Source of the DNA: Apricaphanius iberus
Taxonomy: Eukaryota > Chordata > Actinopteri > Cyprinodontiformes > Aphaniidae
Length of the DNA: 64,000 nt
Direction: 5' to 3'
NCBI GenBank assembly: GCA_028564705.1
Contig: JAPXFQ010000256.1
Location: forward strand, 310,001 to 374,000
In this document: piece by piece, positions 41,567 to 53,011 of the stretch
How positions within the stretch are numbered: the first letter of the stretch is position 1
Layout of the letters: each line of letters starts with the position of its first letter
Made by a program: the position numbers and the translations under genes
Notes under the pieces: generated by a model
The model's input: the letters and a program-made list of their open reading frames with translations, nothing else
Database searches by the model: none
Told to the model about the DNA's origin: nothing

Positions 41567-42976
41567 GCGTAGCCAGCAGGGGGCGCCCTGGTCACGCTAT
41601 CAACAGAGGGAAGGAGACGATACAACATGGCACTTTATGTACCTAGATTAAGATTTTTCCTTTAAGAGACAGACGTGTATAAATCAGAGTTTTAAAAAGA
41701 TGAGGAGAGTCTCCCCAACATGTCAGAAAGGACATCCCATCATTGTTTCTCTGCGGGGAGGGTCAGGAATATAGTGCAGACTACACAGAAAATGCCAAAG
41801 AAGCCTTCAGCTCTGCCAGCAGAGGACACATGGCCTCCTTCCCTGTCTCTCTCCTCCTCTGTTCTCCTCCCACCTCCCTCAGGTTTAAATGCTCCCACAC
41901 ATTTCTGTTGTGCAGCAGATGCCCATGAGTGATCTCCATGACGACAGCCGTGCAGGTGAACTGTCCCGTGATGTTAAGAGAATTGTTTGATGTCTTGCAA
42001 AAGTTAAAGCACCTCTTGTGTGGGTTAATCGTTCCTCTTATAAAAAAAATAATAATCCACCAGAATGTATGCACAGGTTTGTTTTACAAATTATTTATTC
42101 AAATTATTTAAGAAGCACATGTCCAAACATCCATATCAGTATTTTTGATTAAACTTATCTGTTTTGAAATTGTTCATTATGAACCTCAGCTGTAAGCTAA
42201 CTATCCAAAGCCTTTTTTATTTTGCAGTGTCAGATAAGTTCTGCTCCCCCAGTTTGCCTAAACGACATCTCTGAGTCTCAGTTAAAGGACGGCTCATCAT
42301 GACATTGCATTATTTTAGACTCACACTTTTTTTGTTATGGAGAAGCTATCACCGTTGCTCATTCAGCCAATGAAATATGACAACTTTAATGTTTCCCCGT
42401 CATCTGTATGTGGAAAATAAAAGGAAATTGAAAATTGTTTGAATAAAATAACAGTTTGAAAAGTTTTGATAGGCTTTCCATGGATGTGCTACATGAATCA
42501 AGAAAGGCATGCCAGTGCTAGGAGAGGTGTTTGGCTCGTTGCTGTGGTGGGTGTCCTCAATCAGTGCCTATGATTTAAAATCTCACTTGAGTTTCAGAAT
42601 TTGTTTGTATGTTTATCGCTTGTGCCAACTTCTTTCTTTGCCAACAATGTTTTTTTAGCTTCACATCTATGCCTGGTTGATATGCTTGCCTTCTTGGTTT
42701 TTTTTTAGCCAAATCAACACATTTATTGCTTTAAAATGTTCCTTTTTGCCTTTGTATTTATATAAAATAAAAATAAATACTGGTTCTGTAAATGAAACTA
42801 TTTATTAAAGAGATGGGTGCCTCTGTTAAAACAGATTTGGTGGGAAGCCAGGATGAATGTTGCAAAAAGACAAAAACCACACACTTGGTGTGAAGCATTT
42901 TTTGTTTCTTTGTTGAGGAACCTTTTTTATTGCCACAACCATGACATTTGGTTTTCCTGTGTAAAGTCACATTTCA

Positions 42977-42982
42977 AATAAA
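42977..42982 (+). terminator. SLAIN2 polyadenylation signal
   Basis: AATAAA followed by a T-rich, GT-containing stretch about 30 bases later. It would give a 3-prime UTR of about 1.4 kb (41567 to about 43000). Earlier AATAAA words (near 42441) are possible alternatives. The BEL element begins only some 80 bases downstream. Confidence 0.6.
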
Positions 42983-43065
42983 ACTTTAAAAGTTTCTCCT
43001 TTCTTCTGCTGCCTCTGTCTTGATTTTATTCTATCCAAATTAAACAAAAAAACTTTTTTGCTGAA

Positions 43066-43492
43066 TGTAGGGGAGTTTTAAGATGATTCTGAGATACTCT
43101 TGTGTAGTCTCACTCTGGTGTGTTGATCAAACACAGATGATGTAACACTCGGTTTGGAAAGGAATCTTCATCTTTATTGTTCTTATTGCCCTTTAGTCCA
43201 ATAATTATAATTTTGTGTCAAATACTAATAATTGAACACTGAAGGGCAACCGTTCTCTTCCCTCTCTTAAAATGCACTGGAACTGTGTGCTTAACTTGTG
43301 AACTGTTCACAGCTCCAGCTGGTACAGAGTAAAAAAAAAACTGCCACGCAACGTGACGTGACGGCGCACGCAGAAAAGCGACCTAACTGGTCGAAAGAAT
43401 TAAAGCAGTACCACCTATATTTCTCATACTAAACACATCTAATTAACAAGAAATAATATGCTATACAACAAAGTCCAGGACCCTTTTTTACA
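43066..43492 (-). repeat. BEL/Pao 3-prime LTR
   Basis: 427 bp. Its inner edge at 43492 is preceded, on the minus strand, by the purine-rich GGGGGCGGC, which probably serves as the polypurine tract. Confidence 0.93.
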
Positions 43493-43539
43493 GCCGCCCC
43501 CAAATGTGCAGGGCACATTTGTTCCCGACGAGACGACCA

Positions 43540-46158
43540 TCAAGTTGAAGCAGTGCCAAGGGGGTCTTGATCTCCGGCTTCCGGTGGAAGTGCAGGTAGA
43601 GTCACAAGTCGAGACACCGGCCTGGTGTACACCTGACCCTTAATGTCCACATCAGCCGATCGAACGCGGCCATCTGCTCCATGATGTATCTCTTTGATAC
43701 GTCCTATGGGCCACAGGGCGCGAGGGAGCTGGGAATCCATGATCATGACTACAGCTTTATCCTGGATGTTGGGTGGTGATCGGGTCCACTTCTGCCTGGT
43801 CTGCAGACTTGGGAGGTAGTCTCGGATGAATCTGGCCCAAAACTGATCCGCCAACACTTGAGCATGTCTCCAGCGTCTCCTACTCAGGAGTTCAGCTTCC
43901 GGATATACGACCTGCGGCAGAGATCCATCTGGCCGCCCCATGAGAAGACTGTTGGGTGTCACTGGATCGGCGTCTGCGATGTCGGCAGATACATAGCCCA
44001 AAGGCTTGGAGTTCAGGACGAGCTCTACTTCCAAAAGGACGGTAAGAAGAACTTCCTCTGGAACTGACTGGGCACCAATAATGGTGTGAAGAGCGCTCTT
44101 TACTGAGCGGATCTCCCTTTCCCATACTCCCCCGAAATGAGGAGCAGCAGGAGGGTTGAACTTGAAAGCTATTTTCTGCTGGGCCAATATAGTCTGCAGA
44201 GCAGGGGCCATGTTCGCGAAGGCATCGTGCAGCTCTCGCTGTCCTCCCTTGAAATTGGTGCCATGGTCTGACCACAACTCGGATGGGGTTCCCCGCCGAG
44301 CTATGAATCTTCTGAGGGCGAGAAGGAATGAATCCGTATCCATGTGACTGAGAAGATCGAGATGGACTGCTCTGGTGGTCATGCACTTAAATATAATACC
44401 CCAGCGTTTCTCTGTGCGACGACCAATCTTTATTAGGAAGGGCCCAAAACAATCAACCCCAGTTGAATGGAAAACTGGCTTAAAAAGGCAAAGGCGAGCA
44501 GGTGGCAAGTCAGCCATTCTAGGTATGGATGGCTTGGCCCTCCAACGCTGACACTCAACACAACTGAACTGATGCCTACGTATGGCTTCCCGTCCTCGCA
44601 GGATCCAGTAGGATCTGCGCATCTCCGCAAAGACACGTTCTGGACCTGGATGGTGTAGCTGTTTGTCGTAGTCACCAATGAACAGACGGGTGGTGGGGTG
44701 AACTGCATCTAGGACTACTGGGTGCACAGTCGCGCTGTCAAGAGTTTCTGTTCGTCTGAGTCTGCCCCAAGCTCTGATCAGCTCTGTAGATGGATCCATT
44801 TCTGGAGACAAGGTAAGTAGGCGACTATTGGATGGTAAAGGCTTCCCTTGCTTGAGACGGTGATAATCTTCAGGGAAGGAATCCTGCTGCGCTTTCCGCA
44901 GGATGGATGTTTCGGCCTGACGGTAGATATCCGCATTGGGTGGAACACTGCCATCTGATTGATGCTGAATCTCCTGGGCTGTGACATCCAGCAACTCCTG
45001 CCAGGTGGAACATGCAGAGCTGTCGGGGCTGCTCAGGAAAGGGGTACTGGTAGCTCCACAGAAAGTTGTTTTCCGGAGCTCAGCACTGTCGCTGGGAGGT
45101 TGCAGGGTGGGGCTAACTGGCCAGGCATCTGGATCTAGCAGAAGGAAGGGTGGTCCTTGCGACCACTTACTTGGCTCAGTGAGGGATTGCAGTGGCTTTC
45201 CATGGGTGAGGTCATCGGCTGGGTTGTTATCTGAATCCACTAAACGCCACGAGAAGTGTTCAGTGAGCTCTTGGATCTCGGATATTCTTGTCCCTACAAA
45301 GACCTTGTACCTGCATGACTGAGAACTCAGCCAGGTAAGGACAATAGTTGAGTCAGTCCATAGGATGGTCCGCTGGATGGACATGGTGAGCTCTCTCTCA
45401 AGCAGTTTCGCCAGCTGCGCCCCTACCAAGGCTCCACATAACTCAAGTCGCGGGATGGATTGGAGTCGTTTGGGGGAGACCCTGGACTGAGCCAAGATGA
45501 AGGACAAATGAACCTGCTGATTTAGGTCGACACTCCTCAGATAAGCCACGGCTCCATAGGCCTGCTCCGAAGCATCAGTGAAGATATGGACTTCCCGACT
45601 TAAGCCATGATGATCTACTGTTGCTGGGACATAGGGTCTGGGAAGCTGGACACTCGGTAGGATCTGAAGCTCCTTTTCCCACACATTCCATGCCTGAAGC
45701 AGTTCTGCAGGTAGATTAGGGTCGTCCCATCCCCTCTGACGGTCCCACAGCTGTCTGACGATAATCTTGGCTCTTACAGTATACGGCAGTAGGAAACCCA
45801 AAGGGTCGTACTGGGTTGCGAGGACCCTATAGACATTCCTCAGGGTTGGAACATCATACTTGACTGGCCTATGCTTGTATCCCAAGGTGTCTGCTTGCCA
45901 GAGCCAGCGAAGTCCCAGTGTTGATTCGAGGGGGTCTGCTTTATCCTGGGCTAGCCATAACTCCAGACTTTCTGAACGGGCTTCATGAGGTAGGTGGTCT
46001 AGCACGGTCGGGATATTGCAGGCCCACTGACGAAGGTCAAACCCACCTGAGGCTAGCTGCTCCCGAAGGTCATCAACTAGTGCCTTGGCTTCTTCTGGAC
46101 TGGAAACACTATGCAAGCAGTTATCAACATAAAAGCACCGCTCGATGGAGAAGCGCAA
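43540..46158 (-). pseudogene. BEL/Pao polyprotein, C-terminal part: RT end, RNase H, integrase
   Basis: About 870 codons open, in the same phase as the upstream frame and separated from it by one stop and about a dozen codons. In order: the reverse-transcriptase catalytic box in its BEL form (FYVDNCL, near residue 10), thumb, RNase H-like part with FTDASEQAYGAV near 195, zinc-binding integrase N-terminus (HHPG...CVEC, about 500-535), integrase core with Asp in TGVDCFGPF near 570, Asp in LWSDHGTNFKG near 630 and Glu in FGGVWEREIRSVK near 680, and a C-terminal BEL-type domain. Because the stop lies upstream within the polymerase, this part would not be made as part of the full polyprotein without readthrough. 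Confidence 0.9.
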
Positions 46159-46194
46159 TCTGTCTCCTTCTTTGGTGTGGTCAATAACATGCCG

Positions 46195-49100
46195 TTATGT
46201 CGCACAACATGGACTACATGTGGTTCCGAAGGGCAAGACGAGCCACTCGTACACCTTGGGGGGTCGGTCGACTTGCAGGTCGCGCCATATGAATCGTAGT
46301 AGAGGACGGTCACCGGTTAACAGGCGTACCTGGTGGAACATCCCCTTTATGTCTCCACTTACTGCCACTGGGTGTTCCCTGAACCTCAATAGCACTCCTA
46401 AGAGTGAGGCACCGAGTGTAGGCCCGGGCAGGAGATACTGGTTAAGGCTCTGACCTAGAACTGCGTGGGAGCAGTTGAAGACAACACGGAACTTGTTGTT
46501 ATGGCAGACGATGTGATGAGGAAGGTACCAAGACTCCTCCTCACTCTTCGAATCTTCCACCTCTTGTACTGCACCGGCCTTGATCAGCTTCTCCATCTCA
46601 AGCTGGTATGCAGTTGCCTGAACTGGGTCTCGTAAAAGACGTCGTTCTGTACTGCGCAGGGCTGGCATCACAGACTCTTCAGAGACTTTCAGAAGAGGCA
46701 TTTTACTGTGACGCAGTAGGGGGGTTGCATATCGCAGTACACCATTCACGTCAGTTCGGGTCGTCAGCTCCGTGAGCATTCGGAGGGCCTCTTTATCTTC
46801 TTTGGATCTTGTCACCTCTTTCTCATTCCGATGTGGCACGGCATCGAATTGCCACAGCCTCTGCACGTGGATTAACAGCTCATCCACCTGAGGTACTGCT
46901 GAAGTGAAAAGGCATTGTTGAGTCAAGACGGGCTGCCCAACGGGACTGATTGGCCCCTGCAGAGTCCATCCCAGTCTGGTGTTAATGGCCATAGGGCCCC
47001 GCAAGGGTCCCATCTTAACTGGTTCGATCGGGGTAATGAGATGTGGCTGATCTGACCCGATGAGCAGCAGTGGCTGAGCATTCTTAAGTGGCTGCAGTGG
47101 AAGGCCCCGAAGGTGCTTGTATTTCTTTTGGAGCTTCTCAAGGGGGTAGGAATGTTCTGCCAAGCTGAGGCGGTTCGCTGTAAAAGCATTCTTAATGAGA
47201 AAGGTTTTCTGAGGCTTGGAGGAGGAAGAAATCCGGAAGGACACGGAGAACCCTTGGATGACTTGAATGTCCTGTCGGACCGTGCATAGAGGAAGGGCTT
47301 CCGGCGTCCCTTGAATGCCTAGGGTTTTGAAGGCATCATCCAGCAGCATCGTCCTCTCCGATCCATCGTCAAGGACTGCAAATGTGTTCATGGTCCGGCC
47401 GCCATGGTGCAACAGCACGGGAACAACTTTCAACATGGCTCGATTACTTGCTGCTGGTTTATCCAGATAGAGCGTGTTGGAGGCAGGACTGTTAGTGCTA
47501 CGGTCCTCCTGGTTACTTGAGCTGTGGGTTGGCTTCACTGGCCTGGCATTCACATCATGTAGTACTTGCAAATGTCTCCCTTGGCAGAGGTTACAGGGCT
47601 TTTTCAGTTTGCACTGAGCTGCTTGGTGTGATCTAGCGCAACGCCAGCAACGCTTATTAGTTTGTATCCACTGCTTTAGCTGCTCTGTGGATAGCTTGGT
47701 GACTGCTGCGCACTGGCTGAGGAAGTGATCCGAGTTGTTACAGTATGGACAGTAGGCCTTTGATTTAGCTTTCCCTGATCCGTCTCTGCCAGTCTGCTGT
47801 CCTTCTGGTTTTGGGGTTCCCTCTCCACCATACAGGACATTAGCAGACTGTTTGCCTGCTCTGTCCTTTGGCCCTTTGCTAGAGAGTGTAATATCAAAGC
47901 CTTGGCACCATGACTCATCTTGCAGCCAGTCTGACAGATCCTGTAGCGTGGGTTTGGTTCCGCCATGGCGCAGCATGTGGCGACGAAAATCAGCACGCTG
48001 TTCGGATGGAAGCTTGGTCAACAGCCGTGCAACGTGGGAGCCACACTGTAACTCAACGTTACCCTCCTGACCTAGCGTCTTCAACAACCCCACCAGTGAT
48101 TGCACTTGAAGGGCGTATCTCTGAAAGGTAGTGTTATCTCCACGTCTCACATCAGGGGCATCTAAAACACTGGCTATTTTCCGTAAAGCCAGGTGATGGG
48201 GCTGCCCAAATTTGTCATGAAGTGCCATCATAGTATCTGTGTAGGGAGTCGGTGAATTCAGATAGGCATCGGCTATTAAGCGGGCTTCATCAAGCTTCAG
48301 ATGATCTACTAGCACCTGGTACTTGAATAGTTCAGTAGCCTCTGCTGGCAGCAAGTTTTCCAGTGCCATTCTAAGTCGAGCAAACTCACTGGGATCAGCA
48401 TGTACAAACTTGGGGATTGTAGGATGAGGACCTCTGTAAGTGGGCTCTGTCTTTGGTGGCTGGATAGGGTGACCAGTAGGAAGAGACCATGAAGAGGCAA
48501 GCATCGGCTGTCTCGGGGCCGGCGCTGGTTGAGAGTAATGGAGAGGTACCTGTGGCAATGTTGGGCTCGTAGGTAGATGTCTGGTGTCGTAATGTGACAG
48601 CTGCTGCCTAGTAGATGTCCCTGGAGCTCCCGTCGGCCATGGCACTGGAACATCTGAGGACCGTGCTTGTGAGTTAAAGCCTGGATCATCTAGATTGGTG
48701 CTCTCCCATCTCGGCCCACGGCCATATGGATGTGGACTGAAAGAAGCTGGAGCTATGGGTGATGACAATTTAGGATAATTCAGTGGCTCTGGATGGTAAC
48801 TGGCTGTCCAAGGTTGGTAGCTGACTGCCACCCCCTGAACTGAGGTCGGTTGCTGAACCGTGGTGACTTGAGGCCTCAGGTGGTAGGGGTCAGTAATATG
48901 TCCATCAGGGTATACTAGTTTTCTCCCTTGAGCAAAAGCCTGTGGTGGAGGGTGAGGTGTTGCTATGGCCTGTGGACGTAACTGGGCATAAGGGGTCTGA
49001 CTCCTGTCGGGGAAATAACCAATGCTGGTCTCTGATTTCAGTGCACGAGCAGCTTCTATAAGTTCCCTGATTTCTATGTGCACATCTGTGAGGGCTGCGA

Positions 49101-49530
49101 GATCTGCTTGGAAAGCCTTTTGTGCGTGTAGTAGTCTGCGGCTCTCCAGCTGGATTACACAAATGTCTTCTTTTGTAGGTTCAACTGTAGGCTGCTCCGG
49201 CCTAGGTGATGAAGTTGCCCCTAGACTCAGACCACCAGGATGTTCTGTATTCTTGACCAACAATGAGGCTAGCTGTTGTGTCTCATTCTGAGCAGCATTC
49301 CCATGGTTGGTGGATGAGGGAGGCGAGTACTGGGGGGATCCTACTTGAGAAATGGGCAACTCACTGCCTGGAGATATGGGCCTCGGAGCATAACCAGAGT
49401 AGGTGACTTCAAAATCTTGGAGTCTGATGGGAGGCTGTGTCTGGCGCTTCAGGCGGGCTGCTTGTGCTTCTGTATCTGGTTCCATCCCGTCAAGAGTCAG
49501 TGAAACCACATCCGGCTCGAAGGACCACAA
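46195..49530 (-). pseudogene. BEL/Pao polyprotein, N-terminal part: Gag, protease, start of RT
   Basis: About 1110 codons open; the first ATG (MEPDTEAQ, near 49485) is the likelier start than the non-ATG codon at the frame edge, which lies in the primer-binding site. A Pro/Gln-rich Gag is followed by a capsid-like region. Cys/His knuckles are CPYCNNSDHFLSQC, CWRCARSHQAAQC and CNLCQG, around residues 590-650. A retropepsin-like protease has FAVLDDGSE near 720, and the reverse transcriptase starts with RVVFNCSH and SGDIKGMFHQV near 1015-1070. The frame ends in TAA (46195-46197) directly after SPCCAT, inside the polymerase and shortly before its catalytic box, which breaks the polyprotein. Confidence 0.9.
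49511..49527 (-). promoter_or_regulatory. BEL/Pao primer-binding site, tRNA-Tyr
   Basis: The plus-strand sequence TCCGGCTCGAAGGACCA equals the 3-prime end of vertebrate tRNA-Tyr including CCA. On the element strand it is the complementary 17-base site, 3 bases inside the 5-prime LTR. First-strand cDNA would be primed here. Confidence 0.85.
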
Positions 49531-49961
49531 TGTAGGGGAGTTTTAAGCTGATTCTGAGATACTCTTGTGTGGTCTCAAAGACTCTGGTGTGTTGATCAAA
49601 CACAGATGATGTAACACTCGGTTTGGAAAGGAATCTTCATCTTTATTGTTCTTATTGCCCTTTAGTCCAATAATTATAATTTTGTGTCAAATACTAATAA
49701 TTGAACACTGAAGGGCAACCGTTCTCTTCCCTCTCTTAAAATGCACTGGAACTGTGCGCTTAATTTGTGAACTGTTCACCGCTCCAGCTGGTACAAAGTA
49801 AAAAAAAAACTGCCACGCAACGTGACGTGACGGCGCACGCAGAAAAGCGACCTAACTGGTCGAAAGAATTAAAGCAGTACCACCTATATTTCTCATACTA
49901 AACACATCCAATTAACAAGAAATAATATGCTATACAACAAAGTCCAGGACCCTTTTTTACA
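49531..49961 (-). repeat. BEL/Pao 5-prime LTR
   Basis: 431 bp, the promoter-side LTR for the antisense element. It differs from the other LTR by an extra AAAG near 49580 and scattered substitutions. Confidence 0.93.
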
Positions 49962-50339
49962 CTGAATATAAATCTTGTCTCATTGACTGTTTGACTGTAC
50001 TGTTCCTCCTTAGAAAAAGCTGATTTATTCAGCAGACAGACAACAGTATTACGCACCTGAAGTCACTTCCTGATTACTAGGAACAGCTTGACATCGTTCC
50101 GTAGAAGGAAAAGGAGATTGTATCACCGAGTGGTCTAAACCGTGCCACCCCACATTATTGGACCTCTGCAGCAGGACTTCAGGACTCATTTCTTCTCATA
50201 GAACGACACAGAGAGGCGTCAGCTACAGACTCTGCTTCTGAGGGCTCTGGACACACAAAAACAGACGGTTCAATGGATGCTGCTGAGTGTGATGATTTGA
50301 TGTGTGGAACGAATTCACAAGATCAGCATAATCCATTAT

Positions 50340-50561
50340 TATTTTAGAAGTCTAACATGTAAGACAAAGTTAGATTAATTAGATTAAAACTAATAGGAAT
50401 AAAAATCACCACAAAACAACCATTTTAAGTGAGATCTAAACATTTTCTGTGAAATGGCAAAGTTTCCACATTTTAAGTATTGGTTCATGGTATTGATTAA
50501 CCGATACGAGAACATTAGAACGGTATCAGCCTGATACCAGTATCTTATCGGTGTATCCCTA
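50340..50561. mobile_element. hAT-like MITE fragment (TAGGGATGCA family)
   Basis: Only the right half is clear: GTATTGGTTCATGGTAT, then ACATTAGAACGGTATC and the end GGTGTATCCCTA. This is the same family as 2873-4505, 6947, 31834 and 54751. Confidence 0.65.
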
Positions 50562-50894
50562 ATAAATACAGTTTTTAAAAAGCGAAAGCGTTCTGTGACC
50601 ATTTAGGTCAAAGAAGTCACAAGATGTATTCAAATTGAGTTGATCAGCTGGCATTAATCATTACTAAACTAACTTCTGACAGGCTTTCAGATTAACTTGT
50701 TTTATAAAGAAAGCTAAAACTGTTTTGTGATCAAATCTGGTCAGAAATTCGTCCATGTGTTTGTTGCCAGATTGTTGTGAAATCCATGCAGTTTCCTAAT
50801 ATAAGAATTAAAGTTTTTGCAATAGCTGTTCAGAATACATGCTAACACCACTGAAGGAGGAACACTACAAATGAAACATAATACCCCATGTCCT

Positions 50895-50941
<47 letters not shown>

Positions 50942-51679
50942 TGGATTGTGCCCTTCAACAACAAAATTATTCACTATTAACACTTTAGCTAAATAAAATT
51001 ATCTGGCTGCTGTCAGTCAAATGATGGCTCATTATGCCTCAGAACTGGGCCCTTCTACTATCAAATTATGGGCAAGAATATAAAAAAATATAATAAAACA
51101 TATAAGGAAAATATAGTCTTGATTTTGATGTTACATAAAACTTTTATGGTAGTTGTTTCAGTTCTACTGAAATCTAAATTTATATAAAATTCTATTACTC
51201 TATATTGTCCATTTTAAGCAATTCAACAAAATTATTTTTCTTTAAATGTATAATTTTGAGATATTATAATTTATTTCTACCAGTTTTTATTTCAATACAT
51301 CTTTTTCAGAAAGTTTGCTTTTATTTTTGGGTGTTTTTTCCGATAACATTCCATAATGGAAAGCCAGATGCTTCACAATGCGATAAATCAAAATGTCCCA
51401 AAATTGATATTTATACATGTGAAAACACTGATAAAACGTATCCAGAAATAAATATGCATTCTTTATATATATATATATATAAAATTTTATTAATATTTTA
51501 CCACATTGCTATCTGCTGAAGATATCGAATTCATTTTATCTTTTTACTATGAAAATCTCTTCCCTCAGAGTAGCTAACGCTACTATTGAAAAGTAGAATT
51601 ACTCTATTATTCTCTCAATGAAAATTGTTCGTACCTATTCAGGATATGCTATAAGTTATGTTGTTGTAAAATACACGTC

Positions 51680-52382
51680 AAAGTCAAGGCCCGGGTGCCG
51701 AATCCGGCCCGCCATAGACATTTATGCGGTCCTCTAAACTCCAGAGTCATGATTCTCAAACTGTGGTACGTGTACCACCAGTGGTACTCAAGCTCTCCAT
51801 AGTGGTACTCAGAGGAAAGTTCTAAATATTTTTAGAAAATAAAATGTATTCAAAAATGTATAATTCACACAAAGTGTGGCTGTGGTTGGCAACAAATACC
51901 AATAAATAATCCTCATCAGGAGTAAATAAGCCTCCTTTGTTAATTGTCTATAGTTAAAAGGTTAAGCCTTCTCTAGTGCATGTTTAGGGTTGGTCATGAT
52001 CGTGGTACTTTGAGAGCTCGACATTTTCTCAGGTGGTACCCTCTGTAAAAAGTTTGAGAAATACTGCTCTAGAGGATCCTATAAATATAACCTTTAAGTT
52101 ATATTAATGTGCACCTAAAAACTAGTTTATCACTCAAATCAGTGTTTATTTGAATAGTCCTAAATCACATCATTGTGAAAAGATGTTCAGTATCAATTTA
52201 ATTTCATGAAGAACTTGTCTTAAACTTAAAAATGTACACATAGAGACAAACCACTAAGATATTTATCAATATCTTAGTGGTTTGTTAGAAATAGTTTTAT
52301 CAATACTTTCTGCCACAACCGGCCCTTTAATGACATTCATTAATTTAATGTGGCCCAAATTGGATATGAGTCTGACACCCCT
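51680..52382. mobile_element. Two nested MITEs (hAT-like)
   Basis: An outer element has GTCAAGGCCCGGGTGCC at one side and GAGTCTGACACCCC at the other. Inside it, 51748-52066 has ends ATTCTCAAACTGTGGTAC and the complement of AAAAAGTTTGAGAAATAC, with repeated GTGGTACTC words. The inner one interrupts the CCTCTA(A/G)A sequence of the outer. No coding frames. Confidence 0.55.
52246..52285. repeat. Perfect 17-bp hairpin
   Basis: ACAAACCACTAAGATAT and its exact complement are separated by the 6-base loop TTATCA, within the outer MITE. It could fold in RNA or as a cruciform, but no function is evident. Confidence 0.85.
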
Positions 52383-53011
52383 TTTGTAAGCCATTTTACA
52401 ATCTTGCTACTTGCCCATTTTTGAACTCTGAGCACCCGCCCCTCTCAATGTCTTTGCACGGCCCTGTCACGAGATGTGAAGGGAATAAAATAATGAATTG
52501 AAAAAGAAAAAAAAAAACAGCAAAACCATAGAAAAAACATAATGACTATGTATAAATTGATTTGATCATAAAGGCTTCATTATGTATAGCAGCTCTATCT
52601 CCAAACACCTGATCACAATCAGTCAATCATGCGGGATATTTGCTTAATAAAGCTGAAGAGGATCGTGCGTTATTCGTAAAAAAGAAACATAACAAAATGG
52701 GCAGAGGGGGTTTTCTCATCCCCTTTGTGGATGCATGAACCGGGAACATAAATCTGCTTTATATTGATTTTTTCCTTCCTTAGCTGCTGAAGCTTATAAG
52801 GACCGCGCAAATACTCCCGTCCTGTGGGACCCGTCCTTGGCACCAGGCTGACTGAGTCGCTTTAAGACCATCCTTACCGTCACCCCCACCCCCCCGGACT
52901 CTGGATCAGCTTCCTATTAGTGACCGCGCACCACCGGGGGACTCATTTTACGCGCGGGCATCAGTAGGCGCACAACGCGACCGTGGAGATACTTGATCCT
53001 CCTGTTGCGCC

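Larger units (their letters stand above)
43066..49961 (-). mobile_element. BEL/Pao LTR retrotransposon, near complete
   Basis: A 6.9-kb antisense element with two LTRs, flanked by the 5-bp target duplication CTGAA (43061-43065 and 49962-49966), as usual for BEL/Pao. The LTRs start TGTAGGGGAG and end TTTTTTACA on the plus strand. They differ by one 4-bp indel and roughly eight substitutions that I can see, so the insertion is fairly young. The internal region encodes Gag, protease, reverse transcriptase, RNase H and integrase in one phase, broken by one stop. The element lies between SLAIN2 and SLC10A4. Confidence 0.95.
49967..53011. other. Intergenic region before SLC10A4
   Basis: No gene is recognised. 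It contains a hAT-like fragment ending at 50561, a (TA)n run at 50905-50938, nested MITEs at 51680-52382 with a perfect hairpin at 52246-52285, and from about 52780 a GC-richer stretch that is probably the SLC10A4 promoter and 5-prime UTR. Confidence 0.55.
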
